DNA from: Agapanthus africanus
Lineage: Eukaryota; Streptophyta; Magnoliopsida; Asparagales; Amaryllidaceae
DNA: 64,000 bases
NCBI GenBank assembly: GCA_030015575.1
Contig: JASDDO010000006.1
Coordinates: 208,263,632-208,327,631 of the forward strand
Direction of reading: 5' to 3'
Shown: positions 21,495-34,045 of the stretch, in pieces
Layout of the letters: each line of letters begins with the position of its first letter
Position numbering within the stretch: position 1 is the first letter of the stretch
The notes under the pieces: generated by a model
What the model saw: the letters and a program-made list of their open reading frames with translations, nothing else
What the model was told of the DNA's origin: nothing
The model's database searches: none
Program-made: the position numbers and the translations under genes

Positions 21495-23687
21495 TGTTAG
21501 TTATGTATATGCCCTAGAGGCCATTGTTGTACATATGATGTATATTATGATGGATGCTTGGATATATACAGAGAGGACTTTCTTGCTCGTCATGATAGTA
21601 TGCTATCTAGTTTCACTTTATCTTAACATGTTGACTTGTATTGGTTTACTGTCTTACTCTCACATGTTGATAAAGCCCTTAGGATCTGTACTCGACTACT
21701 GGGACTATGATGAGATCATACTAGTGGGGCCGTAGTAGTCGATGAGTACATCCTATAACTGTTCCTAGTCGAGGGTATATCGAGACAGGGCATCGATACA
21801 CTAGAGTAGACTAGCGTATTCGCATCTTGACCCATATGATGGGCGATGGATGATCCCATATCCATCGGTGTTTCACATCAGAGATGGTGTACGGGTGCTC
21901 AGTGGAGACTGTGTACACTGGACGGACTCACCGAGAACTCCCAGATGGTGATATACCATACGTCAGATGGCAGTTCTCTGGTGACACTGGTACAGGATAG
22001 TCTGTAGACCAGAGATCGTCATAGAGTCTTGTGTGATTCCCACTATGCTTTGATTTCCACCTTACCACGTCCAGGAGGACGTGCAAAATGGTGGCTTTTG
22101 GGTACAGTCCCGAATCACATGGAGGCAATGAGCGATATGAGGGGATTAGTCTCTCCCGGTATTGGGTGTTGATGTTGTGTTGTGTTCGATTGGCTATAAC
22201 TGGAAGTTCCTGGCCAGGGCTGATATAGAGATATACTGGTAAGTGTTACTAGTAGTTTCTCGACCTGTTATGAGCCTCAAATCAACACGACTTATCGGTT
22301 ACTGGGGTCTGACGTATACCACCCCTAGACTTGATATGCGACATATAAGACGAACAGACCGGACTGTACGGGAGTGTTACTGATTGGATTCACAGGAGAA
22401 CGGACATGCTAGCTTGTTGAACTTCTGATCTCTCAATACCTGGGTGGCTGTTACGTTTAGCTGACCGCTTGCAGCTTGTGGGTGTTTGATATGATCATCA
22501 CTTGCTACCGGTGTATTGATGATTCTTTAGAGTCCTACACAGAGGTTTCTTGGCTCAGGCAAAACGGAGTAGAGGCACATATATGATATGTGCAGGACCA
22601 AGGATAATGCGATATGAGATACCGTATTATATTCTCGTGATATTTAGATATGAACCGGGACATCAAATCAAGTGTTGATTCGATGAATCGGTACATGATA
22701 TATTAGTCAGTTATATTCGATATAGCCGGATCGTTGGATCAAGTGTTGATTCGATGATTTAATGTATAATGATATATATGATATATTGTATTACATTATC
22801 TAATATTGGCTCGCTTTATTATTTCATTTTCTCACCGGATTAATACATTGATATATATGCGATATATGTTAATTGTATTATTTTCTTTTGTTGCAAATAT
22901 ATAATATATATGTGATATATATTATTGTGACATGTAATGATTTATTATGAAACATGTTTAAGGATGATAAAACGGGATTAGGGTTTGATTAGGGTTAGCT
23001 CATTCTTGTTCATTCTAGAAGGATTCTATTTTGTCTTGGTTAAGATATTATGGTTGATACTTATCCATAACCTAACCAAACCCTAACTCTAGTTTATTCT
23101 CTACAAACTTTTAGCCTCTCATCCTTGACTATGGTTCCATAATCAATCATATACATTTATCTACTATTCATCACAAAAGGATCATTCTCTTCATTCTTGA
23201 TCTTCTTCTCTCTTTAGTTTTTGAGAGAGAGCTCACTAGAAATTCCTTTTGTGATGATTTCTTGTGAGAAAGTGAATTAAAAAGATAGCATAAATACTAC
23301 TCCATCATCCTCATCTAATCTAGCCCATTAGATTAGGGTGTTCATCTCTTTAGAGTGAGAAAGCTTGGGTTATAGCAACTTCGACGTAGATCATCGGAGA
23401 ATCGGAACACTTCAAGCTAGCATGGATCGTTCGAGTAGTGGAGCCTCTCTTGAGTCCGGTAGATCGTGGATCGCGGCGAAGGGACTTCTACTCGGAGCTT
23501 GTGAAGCGAAGGAGCGGACTACAAAGGTTGTAATCCCTCACACTTAGCTTTAAAAATGTTATCTTTCATGCTAAACCCTAATAATCTAGCAAAGATCCCG
23601 TCTTTGGGTTGTTCGGCATATGTAAAATTTTATTCGAGCATGTTTGATGCTTTATGAACCTTCACAAGTGTGCCTAGGAACCCTATA
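21495..23687 (+). repeat. 3' LTR of element B1
   Basis: 2193 bp, the direct copy of 13240-15433 with scattered substitutions, ending CCTATA, then the target duplication TTTTC. Confidence 0.95.
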
Positions 23688-23717
23688 TTTTCTTCTCTCT
23701 CTTTCCAGGTAGCGACC

Positions 23718-24005
23718 ATGTCACGCTTTAATCAAGATAATAATATGGATGTATTGACCGAACCCGCTTGTTATACTGTGCTGGGGAACGTTGGTCCCGC
23801 TCTACCTTATAATTGTTATAAGACCAAGCAGGAAATAGGGGATTACCAGGATTCCCGTGCAGCCCAAACGAAGGTAGTGCATGCTGATGCATCTTCTTCG
23901 GGTGTATTCATTACAGAGAACTGTTTTTCAGTATCCTCTACGTTCTGGGTATGAGATACCGGATCAGGTCCTACATATATAATCTGTTACATAGGCTATG
24001 GATAG
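23718..24005 (+). pseudogene. Element C: gag remnant and start of protease (broken)
   Basis: C resumes at 23688 after B1 with its pyrimidine tract (TTCTCTCTCTTTCCAG) and ATG at 23718. The peptide begins MSRFNQDNNMDVLTEPACY and passes through HADASSSGVFITENCFS, so C also lacks the gag body. A TGA at 23952-23954 replaces the Leu of the LDTGS motif, and one base is missing in the next few codons. The frame is cut at 24010 by the insertion of D. Confidence 0.85.
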
Positions 24006-24010
24006 GTAGA

Positions 24011-27000
24011 TGTAATACCCGGTTCTTTTGTATACGCCTATATCCGTATTTCTTTTTAACATATAAATTTTTATTTATAATTATTTATTATTTTAAAACT
24101 CCCAATCTATTTTAGTACTTCCCCTCTCCTTTCTCAGACCCTAATCTCAATTCCTCATGTTCTTGTCCCATTAATATAAACCTCAATTTATATACACCCA
24201 TCTCTTTTCATATTTTTATTTAAACTCAAAACCCTAATTTTCCCCTTCAACCCATTTTCTTTATCAATAAAACCCATTAAACCCAAACCAAATATATCTT
24301 CTCCTTGTGATAAAAAATCCTTCAGCCCCGGCCCCCTTTCTTTTCTCATTTATTCTTGATTTTTATTTCTCTGGCCTGGCCCAACTCCTTCAGCCCGAGC
24401 CCACGAGAAATTATTAATTAAACCCAGCCCAAGCCCGCTTCACCCTCACCCGCTCGATTAAACCGGACCCGGCCCACACCTTACCTCTCTTCTCCCCAAC
24501 GGCTACTTTCTATTTCCCCGCTCGCGACCCGTTCCTTCGCCGTAACCCACGCCTCCTCCTCCGCCCACGCCCACGCTCTTGTCGACCACGCTCGAGCGCC
24601 GTTACACCCACGACGCGCAACCCTCGTCGTCCCTATCTCGCTCCCCTCACGTTCTCTCTCTCGTTTTCTCCCGTACTCATTCTCTTCTCGCTCCATCTCT
24701 AGAACCCACGCCGCGCCTTCGTCCCCTCACCGTCGCTCGCCTCCTCCTCACCTTCATTCTTTCCACCTTCTCTCTCCCTCCACCATCACCCGCAACCGAC
24801 CACCTTTGCACCTATCGCCGCCGGCACCTCTCAGAACCCACCATCAACACCCTCTACAACACCCATCACCGGCCACCTCCTTCCCCGAGCACCCTCACCT
24901 GCACCCCCTCACCAGAGTTTACTTCACCAAAACCCAAGCTCCCTCCTTTAGCCTCCACAGAACCCCCTGCACACACCGAGCTCCCTGTACCCATCTCGAC
25001 CCCTATCTGCCTTTCGCCGGCGAGCCTCCTCTCACCGGGACCGCCTCGTCGACACCCTACGTCGTCACCATCATCATCCCCTCTATCACTCTCTCTGATC
25101 TCTCTCACTCTCTCTCTCTATCTCTTTACTCTCTCTCTCTCCCCCTCTGTTCTCTCTCTCTCTCAAACTTTCTCTGTTTCTCTCTCCTCCTCACTCTCTC
25201 TCTCTCTATATATCACTCTCTCTCTCTCTCTTTCTCAAACCTCTCTGTCTTCTCTCTTTCTCAAACCTCTCTGTCTTCTCTCTTTCTCATCTCTCCAAAC
25301 AAGACCAAGCCGCGGCCGTGCCCTTTATATTCGAACCCAAGCTGAGCCAAACCCCTAGCCAAGCCGAGACTTGTCGCGTGTTATCATCACCGTGTCGTTG
25401 CCGCCGTTGCCGCTGCCGTGCATCACCGGAATGTCTCCAGGAAAGTTCCCTACTTTCTACATGCTACGTTATGATAATTACAGATTACAATCGTGTATAT
25501 TCCACGTTTTACTTTTCTGTTAATTATTACGACGCAACTGTTCGATGCATGTTCTCAATGGAAATCATCATTTAATTTGGCGGAACTCAATTGTATAATC
25601 TGGCCCGTATGGCTATGAATCTAGTGTGTGAATTTCATTGGAAAATATGACTGTTGATGATTAAAACGACTACCCCCAAGTATACCTGTAAAACTGGAAA
25701 TTTCTCGTATCTGAAAACCGTTAAAAAAACCATAAATTATTTACATACTGGAATGATGTGTTCGAGGGCTTAAATCGAAACCGACTCGACGAACTATAAC
25801 CCTATGCAAGGTTCTAAATATTTCTGTACTTAAACTGTGACAATATTTGGATCGGAGTGCGACTCAGGACTGCAGTCCAGAGCGACTCTGTTTACTGTGT
25901 GCTGTCCCGTAATGGCTACCACCTCGTTTCCTTAACTCGTATGTTACGGAACTCTGCTGTTTATAAAAGGTGAATCTGTTAGTTAGACAACACAAGTGGT
26001 TTCATTCTGTTTCGTTATCGTTTATTATTTAATCTGTAATTTAAAAGATGGGGACGTATAACAGTCCCAACAGAACCAGAATTGACATATTAATATTGAA
26101 CAGTGTATATCTCCTGACGTACAGACGCGATTGAAGATCCGTCTGTTGCTCTGAAAACCTTACTGAAAACCCTAGATTTCATTCAACTGTAGCGTAGCTA
26201 AAATCTGATCCCAACTGGGATTAAAATGCGTTACGAAACGGACTTCTGATTCTGAAACCGGATTTCCAGCCGTGAACGCTTAAAATGAAATGGCTATAAC
26301 TAAAAATCCTGAAACCTGATTGGCGTGAAACTAAATTCGCTGGTTAGATAATCAATCATACTATTTATTCCCCTTTTATCTTTTCGCAAAACTATGCACG
26401 TTTGATTTATGAAAAATATTGCAAGTGGTAGATTACTGATTCATGACATCCTGATCATGCTTTACATACTGTTTACGCATCATATCATACATATGTCACT
26501 GCATTGATAACTTAGTGATAATATGCATTACCCAATGTTAGGTATTAGTGATGATTGTGGCAAGTACGTTAGTGTTCGTGTATAAGTGAATAAGTGAAAG
26601 TGACACGTATTTGTACACAATCAGTGAACCTTATTATTCTATTGCATTGTCGACGTCTGTGGGACGCGTGTACGTGTGACTATAAGTGGTATGGGACACT
26701 TATGGAAACTATTGCATGGGTGTAACAGATAAGGCACCAGACACCGCCATTTATTTTAGATATTAGTCGGGACGTGCTTGATGGAGATCCTGCCTCCAGT
26801 TCTCGCGCAGACTTTTCACAGACCGATTAGTATTTGAGGTTATGGTTAGCGTTTGATGTAGACAACGGGGTGTGGGGTAGTTTGAGTGTGAGTTCAACAG
26901 AATCTCGGGAGTCCCTTGCCGTCTTATATATATAGAGATATATGGAGATTTACAGGGTACATGATTATTACCGTGAGTTACATGTTGGGCCCGTGGTCCT

Positions 27001-27618
27001 TTGCCCTTGGGTCCTACCCTTTGGTGGAGGACACTCGCGAGTGGTTGGCTCTCACACTTGGACTGACGATAGGCTTAGTAACCTGTACAGTGAGATTTAG
27101 AGACTGATATGGATAATGGCATTGATACATATTACTTACCGTTGTTGACATACCTGGCATACTATATTACTGTTTTACTGTTCATCTGATCCATTAGACA
27201 CCTCATTGATTACTGCATGTTCATATCTATACCATTCTGATTTACTGTTATATATATTTATTATCACTATTCGAGTTGTCACTTATATCTATATATTATA
27301 TTGTTATTGTGTCGCTCTGACTACCTGAGTATGCATGCTCAGTGTGAGGAGTGGATTTAGCCTGGACCAGGACTAGACGTACATCGCGGACATCTTGATT
27401 AGCTATCCAGAGTTATACCCTTTTATTTCCCATCAGGTCAGTTCTTTATATTGTTTTGTTTCAGTTACTGCATTTCTCATTACCTGCGCATTATTTACTG
27501 ATTACCATGTAAAGCTAGAACCGAAGTGTGACTATGGCAGGATACTTCCTTGACCGTAGGAGCATGGCTGGCCTTGTCAACCTCTCGTATTCCGTATTTT
27601 GGGAAACGGGGCGTGACA
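24011..27618 (+). repeat. 5' LTR of element D
   Basis: 3608 bp. It contains a CT-rich tract with (TC)n microsatellite, and TA-rich and G-rich parts further on. The long open frames at 24579-25358 and 24806-25345 come from low-complexity C/T-rich DNA, recur in the 3' LTR with different lengths, and have no domain. I do not call them genes. Confidence 0.93.
25079..25300 (+). repeat. (TC)n-rich microsatellite tract in D 5' LTR
   Basis: Repeated CTCTCT runs with short interruptions (TTTCTCAAACCTCTCTGTC occurs twice). The 3' LTR carries a shorter version around 31535-31715, so the tract changed length after insertion. Confidence 0.85.
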
Positions 27619-27627
27619 TGGTTTAGT

Positions 27628-27640
27628 TGGTATCAGAGCC
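27628..27640 (+). other. Primer binding site of D
   Basis: TGGTATCAGAGCC, nine bases after the LTR end, matching a tRNA-iMet-type primer site. Confidence 0.9.
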
Positions 27641-28096
27641 AGGTTTTGCTTCGATTAGGATTGCAGTTTTCCGTGTATAGCTTGGCGATCTAAGACATCC
27701 CTTGGTCTAGGTTGTAAACTTGTCATTCTTGATCCATATTCACATCGAGTATTCTGCTATCCATTCGCTAGGGTTCCAGGTGACTTGGCAAAGTTTGGTG
27801 GTTGTAATTGTAAACTACATCACGGTTACACTACTATACTCTGTTTAAGTGACTTAGAGTCATACAGTTGATTTTCCACTTGTAATGAATTTCATCACAT
27901 CTGATATTCTTGAATCCGTGTCCAATCCATATTATATTTTGATTCTTATAGCTTCTGCCTTACACGTCCCCAAAATTATTGTTTCAGGATCATTTCGTCC
28001 AACGACTCTTTCTCTATCTCCACTCCCCAGAATCAGACCATTGAGATTCTGAGTGTACTGCAAGGTCTGAAGGAAGCCCAGGAGCGAACGAACGAC

Positions 28097-28405
28097 TTGT
28101 TAGCTGAAGGACTGAGAAGGCAGGTGAATCAGGCACCAGCGGGAGTCTCAAATTGTGAAGGGATCCATGTTAGACGAGAAAAAGAGAAGAAGATGAAGCG
28201 CCAATTTGTTTCCCCGCGACAGAAGCAGCAGAAGACCTCATGTTGTGGGTACTGTAAGAGGCCAGGACATCTTCAGAAGGATTGTCGCTGCGCCCAAGGG
28301 AAATGTCTAATTTACGGATCCAGCAAACATCTTATCAACGGTTGCCCAAAAAGGAAGGAGCTACAAGGAGGAGACTCGTCCACACTCTCCACTTCTGCCA
28401 AGTGA
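28097..28405 (+). CDS. Gag remnant with zinc knuckle (element D)
   Basis: A 102-residue open frame; the same frame is open further upstream (reading LSVLQGLKEAQERTNDLLAEG), so the ATG at 28097 may not be the true start. It has a lysine-rich stretch, a good CCHC knuckle CGYCKRPGHLQKDC, and a second knuckle CLIYGSSKHLINGC whose second Cys is replaced by Tyr. Two knuckles are usual for the RNA-binding end of plant gypsy Gag, but the main capsid domain expected before them is missing and the frame stops soon after. A TTATTGTTTCAG sequence near 27979 could be a splice acceptor. Confidence 0.7.
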   Translation: MLAEGLRRQVNQAPAGVSNCEGIHVRREKEKKMKRQFVSPRQKQQKTSCCGYCKRPGHLQKDCRCAQGKCLIYGSSKHLINGCPKRKELQGGDSSTLSTSAK

Positions 28406-28766
28406 TGATTATTACGTAGTTTGAACCTCGAGAATAAGGCGGACCCAGCACAGGATTCAACTCGCGTGGCGAGAATGCAGCGGTCTAGTAGTCCAAGAAG
28501 AATTTTCATGTTTACTAATTCCAGTAGTAATGTTGTCATCCTCTTATAAATATTTCTTTCGTTTGAAATCTTGTATCCGTAGAACTTTTACTTGAATGCA
28601 ATAAAATATTTGAATCGTAGCATGTGTAACATTCTATTGTTTTCCCCTTATTTATACTATTCTTTACCACAACATTTTAATTCTGATTTTCGGTTCCTGC
28701 CCACCGCATATTTTTCCCATACTCCGTATCCTTATCCATTTTCTTGATGTATTCCATTGTCTGATA

Positions 28767-29258
28767 ATGACTCTTACTTTTCAGGCCTTGGCCCACCCTG
28801 GAGCAGCGCCGCATTTGGATGAGGATGCACAGTCATGCGTTTCCTTAGACCGCACGCTGATGAGTTCTGACGATGAGATCAACGGTCCCCAGGTCATTGG
28901 CGAAAACAGCGATTCCGAAGACGAAGGAGCAGCCGCCCCAGAGTTTAACATGATAGACGATTCCGACGAAGAGGAAGGAGACCCCGAAGAGAACCCGATA
29001 GGGGAAGATCCCGAGGAAGACCCGATAGAAGAAAATCCAGAGGAGGAAAATCCCATGGAAGAGAATCCAGAAGAAAAGAATGACATGGAATCAGACCTCG
29101 ATGAAGAAGCTCCAGCCGAGGAAGAAGGACCAGAAGATCAAGACCGTACTGTGGAAGAACTGCCAATGGCGATCCCTGCGAGGCGCTATGGAAATGGACG
29201 CCCCTACCTGAGCGCGCGAGCCTACCGCAACCTGCTGAATCTCCACAACCGCGACTGA
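28767..29258 (+). CDS. Acidic repeat protein of unknown function (element D)
   Basis: A 163-residue open frame that I do not recognise. The N-terminal third contains SSDDEINGPQ and ENSDSEDEG. The middle is a run of short repeats of the type E-E-N-P-(I/M)-E-E-N-P, strongly acidic. The C-terminus is basic and unlike the rest (IPARRYGNGRPYLSARAYR). It lies downstream of the gag remnant, in the sense direction, where protease and RT would be in a full element. TTACTTTTCAG just after the ATG resembles a splice acceptor. It may be an extra gypsy frame, a captured host fragment, or repeat DNA that is open by chance. Confidence 0.45.
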   Translation: MTLTFQALAHPGAAPHLDEDAQSCVSLDRTLMSSDDEINGPQVIGENSDSEDEGAAAPEFNMIDDSDEEEGDPEENPIGEDPEEDPIEENPEEENPMEENPEEKNDMESDLDEEAPAEEEGPEDQDRTVEELPMAIPARRYGNGRPYLSARAYRNLLNLHNRD

Positions 29259-30433
29259 CGGGATTTCTTTTAGATGTTGTCTTCTCTGGCCAAATAAGTG
29301 TGTGTATAGTTTAGGGCCACCTTTTTTCTTCGCGAATGCTTTGTTTAAAATCTTCTGGAATGAAATAAACTGCTGAGTTCGTTAATCTTTCGATCTTCTT
29401 AGTTCACTTGACGCTTGATTATTTCTTCTATATAATTATTTTCCCTACTGAAATCTGTCCACCCCTACTCCTTACATTGTCTTAACCCTCACTGAGATTA
29501 ACTAGTACCACACCCGATCTTTTAGTAGGTCCACCCTTCATCCATCGTCTGTGCCCCGTTTGAGATTCTTCTGGGAGGAGAACATTTTTGTGAAATTTCC
29601 GAGTTAGCTAACTCTTTAAATTCTTGATTCATATGACCTACCGACCGTTATCCTCCCTATATTTTTTCCCCTTGCAGTCCTTTGTTCCTGTGCTGACCCG
29701 ATCCCAATCTCCTTAACATTTAGCCTAAAGACGTCATACTCCAACCATGAAATCCTTATCCTAGCTAGCCCTATACATTTTTGTGTTTTCCTATTACCCT
29801 ATATATATTTTGGGACTTTATTATTCGAAATTTGGTTTTCATTATCTTGTATTTGTCGAAGAGTGCGTGTTATTGACTACTTAGTTTTATGTATTTCAAA
29901 GCACACTACTATTATCCTCATTTTCAGTAGCGCAACCTTACATCGTGCATATTTTGTTCCCTATTCCTCATTTTCGCTATGTGAGTTTTCTAAGTTATTT
30001 TAAAACTATTTGATCGATACATCGTCCTAAAATGTTTTAACCTACCGACAAATCTTTCACTATTTTATTGTCGTTACTTTATTTTCGGGTATTGTGCCTA
30101 TGGTTACTATTATAAATGGTTGTGCCTTATACTTATTATTTCTGACGTGCTACTGTTGATATACTTATACGTGCACATATTTGAGTTTCGATTTTATTGA
30201 GTACGCCTCGAATATTATTGTTCGTTATTTTTGTTATTTATATTCCCGTATATACGTAGTTTGCTCTTATAGTTGTTCCTGCCTTATACTTATTTAGACC
30301 CATCCTTCTGTATGTTATTCTTACATATATAAACCTTCAAATTTCTTCATCTGCCTATTTCAAGCAAAGCAGTATGTGTTAGTTTGCAATATAATAGCTT
30401 TCGATTATGTTTGTTAACTTATCGCTTATTTTA
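29259..30433 (+). other. Non-coding internal region of element D
   Basis: About 1.2 kb of T-rich sequence with no open frame and no gypsy pol motif on either strand. Many short T and AT runs; nothing further recognised. Confidence 0.6.
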
Positions 30434-30469
30434 AATTTCGAGGACGAAATTTTTGTAAGGGTGGTATGA
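30434..30469 (+). other. Gypsy pol tail and polypurine region of D
   Basis: Reads NFEDEIFVRVV then TGA, with the stop ending directly before the 3' LTR. This F-E-D-E tail over the purine-rich primer region is typical of the end of plant Ty3/gypsy (chromovirus-type) pol and supports that origin although pol itself is gone. Confidence 0.8.
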
Positions 30470-33400
30470 TGTAATACCCGGTTCTTTTATATACGATTAT
30501 ATCCGTATTTCTTTTTAACCTATAAATTTTTATTTATAATTATTTATTATTTTAAAACTCCCAATCTATTTTAGTACTTCCCCTCTCCTTTCTCAGACCC
30601 TAATCCCAATTCCTCATGATCTTGTCCCATTAATATAAACCTCAATTTATATACACCCATCTCTTCTCATATTTTTATTTAAACTCAAAACCCAAAATTT
30701 TCCCCATCAACCCATTTTCTTTATCAATAAAACCCATTAAACCCAAACCAAATATATCTTCTCCTTGTTATAAAAACTCCTTCAGCCCCGGCCCCCTTTC
30801 TTTTCTCATTTATTCTTGATTTTTATTTCTCTGGCCCGGCCCAACTCCTTCAGCCCGAGCCCACGAGAAATTATTAATTAAACCCAGCCCAAGCCCGCTT
30901 CACCCTCACCCGCTCGCTTAAACCCGACCCGGCCCACACCTTACCTCTCTTCTCCCCAACGGCTACTTTCTATTTCCCCTCTCGCGACCCGTTACTTCGC
31001 CGTAACCCATGCCTCCTCCTCCGCCCACGCCCGCGCTCTTGTCGGCCATGCTCGAGCGCCGTTACACCCACGACGCGCAACCCTCGTCGTCCCTATCTCG
31101 CTCCCCTTACGTTCTCTCTCTCGTTTTCTCCCATACTCATTCTCTTCTCGCTCCTTCTCTAGAACCCACGCCGCGCCCTCGTCCCCTCACCGTCGCTCGC
31201 CTCCTCCTCGCCTTCATTCTTTCCACCTTCTCTCTCCCTCCACCTCACCCGCAACCGACCACCTTTGCACCCATCGCCGCCGGCACCTCTCAGAACCCAC
31301 CATCAACACCCTCTACAACACCCATCACCGGCCACCTCCTTCCCAGAGCACCCTCACCTGCACCCCCTCACCAGAGCTTACCTCACCAAAACCCAAGCTC
31401 CCTCCTTCAGCCTCCACAGAACCCCCTGCACACACCGAGCTCCCTGCACCCATCTCGACCCCCACCTGCCTTTCGCCGGCGAGCCTCCTCTCACCGGGAC
31501 CGCCTCATCGACACCCTACGTCGTCACCATTATCATCCCCTCTATCACTCTCTTTGATCTCTCTCACTCTCTATCTCTATCTCTCTACTCTCTCTCTCTC
31601 CCTCTTCTCTCTCTCTCTCTCAACCTTTCTCTGTTTCTCTCTCCTCCTCACTCTCTCTCTCTATATCACTCTCTCTCTCTCTCTTTCTCAAACCTCTCTG
31701 TCATCTCTCTTTCTCATCTCTCCAAACAAGTCCAAGCTGCGGCCGTGCCCTTTATATTTGAACCAAAGCTGAGCCAAACCCCTAGCCAAGCCGAGACTTA
31801 TCGCGTGTTGTCATCACCGTGTCGTTGCCGCCGTTGCCACTGTCGTGCGTCACTGGAACGTCTCCAGGAAAGTTCCCTATTTGCTACATGCTACGTTATG
31901 ATAATTACAGATTTCAATCGTGTATATTCCACGTTTTACTTTTCTGTTAATTATTACGACGCAACTGTTCGATGCATGTTATCAATGGAAATCATCATTT
32001 AATTTGGCGGAACTCAATTGTATAATCTGGCCCGTATGGCTGTGAATCTAGTGTGTGAATTTCATTGGAAAATATGACCGTTAACGATTAAAACGACTAC
32101 CCCCAAGTATACCTGTAAAACCGGAAATTTTTCGTATCTGAAAACCGTTAAAATCACCATAAATTATTTACATACTGGAATGATGCGTTCGACGGCTTAA
32201 ATCGAATACGACTCGACGATCTATAACCCTATGCATGTTTCTAAATATTTCTGTACTTAAAATGTGAAAATATTTGGATCGGAGTGCGACTCTGGACTGC
32301 AGTCCAGAGCGACTCTGTTTACTGTGTGCTGTCCCGTAATGGGTACCACCTCGTTTTCTTAACTCGTATGTTACGGAACTCCACTGTTTATAAAAGGTGA
32401 ATCTGTTATCTAGACAACACAAGTGGTTTCATTCTGTTTCGTTATCGTTTATTATTTAATCTATAATTTAAAAGATGGGGACGTATAACAGTCCCAACAG
32501 AACCAGAATTGACATATTAATATTGAACAGTGTATATCTCCTGACGTACAGACGCGATTGAAGATCCGTTTATTGCGTTAAAAACCTCACTGAAAACCCT
32601 AGATTTCATTCAACTTTAGCGTAGCTAAAATCTGATCCCAACTGGGACTAAAATGCGTTGCGAAACGGACTTCTGATTCTGAAACCGGATTTCCAGCCGT
32701 GAACGCTTAAAATGAAATGGCCATAACTAATGATCCTGAAACCTGATTGGCGTGAAACTAAATTCGCTGGTTAGATAATCAATCATACTATTTATTCCCT
32801 ATTTATCTTTTTGCAAAACTATGCACGTTTGATTTATGATAAATATTGCAAGTGGTAGATTACTGATTCATGACATCCTGATCATGCTTTACATACTGTT
32901 TACGCATCATATCATACATATGTCACTGCATTGAAACTTAGTGATAATGTGCATTATCCAGTGTTAGGTATTAGTGATGATTGTGGCAAGTACGTTAGTG
33001 TTCGTGTATAAGTGAATAAGTGAAAGTGACACGTACTTGTACACAATCAGTGAACCTTATTATTCTATTGCATTGTCGACGTCTGTGGGACGCGTGTACG
33101 TGTGACTATAAGTGGTATGGGACACTTATGGAAACTCTTGCATGGGTGTCACAGATAAGGCACCAGACACTGCCATTTATTTTAGATATTAGTCGGGACG
33201 TGCTTGATGGAGGTCCTGCCTCCAGTTCTCGCGCAGACTTGTCACAGACCGATTAGTATTTGAGGTTATGGTTAGCGTTTGATGTAGACCACGGGGTGTG
33301 GGGTAGTTTGAGTGTGAGTTCAACAGAATCTCGGGAGTCCCTTGCAGGCTTATATATATGGAGATATATGGAGATTTACAGGGTACATGATTATTACCGT

Positions 33401-34045
33401 GAGTTACATGTTGGGCCCGTGGTCCCTTGCCCTTGGGTCCTACCCTTGGGTGGAGGACACACGCGAGTGGTTGGCTCTCACACTTGGACTGACGATAGGC
33501 TTAGTGACCTGTAAAGTGAGACTTAGAGACTGATAGGGATAATGGCATTGATACATATTGCTTACCGTTGTTGACATACCTGGCATACTATATTACTGTT
33601 TTACTGTTCATCTGATCCATTAGACACTTCATTGATTTTTGCATGTTCATATCTATACCATTCTGATTTACTGTTATATATATCTATTATCACTATTCGA
33701 GTTGTCACTTATATCTATATATTATATTGTTATTGTGTCGCTCTGACGACCTGAGTATGCATGCTCAGTGTGAGGAGTGGATTTAGCCTGGACCAGGACT
33801 AGACGTACATCGCGGACATCTTGATTAGCTATCCAGAGTTATACTCTTTTATTTCCCATAAGGCCAGTACTTTATATTGTTTTATTTCAGTTACTGCAAT
33901 TCTCATTACCTGCGCATTATTTACTGATTACCATGTAAAGCTAGAAGCCGAAGTGTGACTACGGCAGGATACTTCCTTGACCGTAGGAGCATGGCTGGCC
34001 TTGTCAACCCCTCGTTTTCCGTATTTTGGGAAGCGGGGCGTGACA
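30470..34045 (+). repeat. 3' LTR of element D
   Basis: 3576 bp, the direct copy of 24011-27618 with few differences outside the CT-rich tract. It is followed by the target duplication GTAGA and the resumption of element C. Confidence 0.93.

Larger units (their letters stand above)
13240..23687 (+). mobile_element. Element B1: gag-less Ty1/copia retrotransposon
   Basis: LTRs of about 2.19 kb bound a primer site, 2.8-kb leader, a protease-integrase-RT-RNase H frame and a polypurine tract. The target duplication TTTTC is at 13235-13239 and 23688-23692; the 3' end reads CCTATA in place of CCTACA, one change. It sits in the pyrimidine tract just before C's start codon, in the same orientation. 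No gag domain is present: about 60 residues from a degenerate gag start lead straight into the protease. B3 has the same arrangement, so the loss predates both insertions. Confidence 0.95.
24011..34045 (+). mobile_element. Element D: long-LTR Ty3/gypsy-like element without pol
   Basis: LTRs of 3.61 and 3.58 kb (TGTAATACCCGG...GGGGCGTGACA) bound only 2.85 kb of internal sequence. The target duplication GTAGA lies at 24006-24010 and 34046-34050, inside C's protease region. The internal part has a primer site, a short gag remnant with a zinc knuckle, an acidic open frame and the typical gypsy tail NFEDEIF before the 3' LTR. No protease, RT, RNase H or integrase motif is seen. This fits a non-autonomous LARD-type derivative of a gypsy element. 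Confidence 0.92.

Noticed and set aside
25090-25290. Possible CRISPR-like or satellite array
   Set aside because: The repeat is a simple dinucleotide tract with irregular interruptions, with no spacers, in plant DNA.
24579-25358. A 259-codon open frame in the D 5' LTR (and overlapping 24806-25345)
   Set aside because: It lies in a C/T-rich and (TC)n tract, several frames are open at once, the 3' LTR copy has other lengths, and the composition is only Ser, Pro, Leu and Thr. It is open because of base composition.
31009-32002. Open frames of 182 and 245 codons in the D 3' LTR
   Set aside because: They are the copy of the low-complexity frames in the 5' LTR, with no domain.
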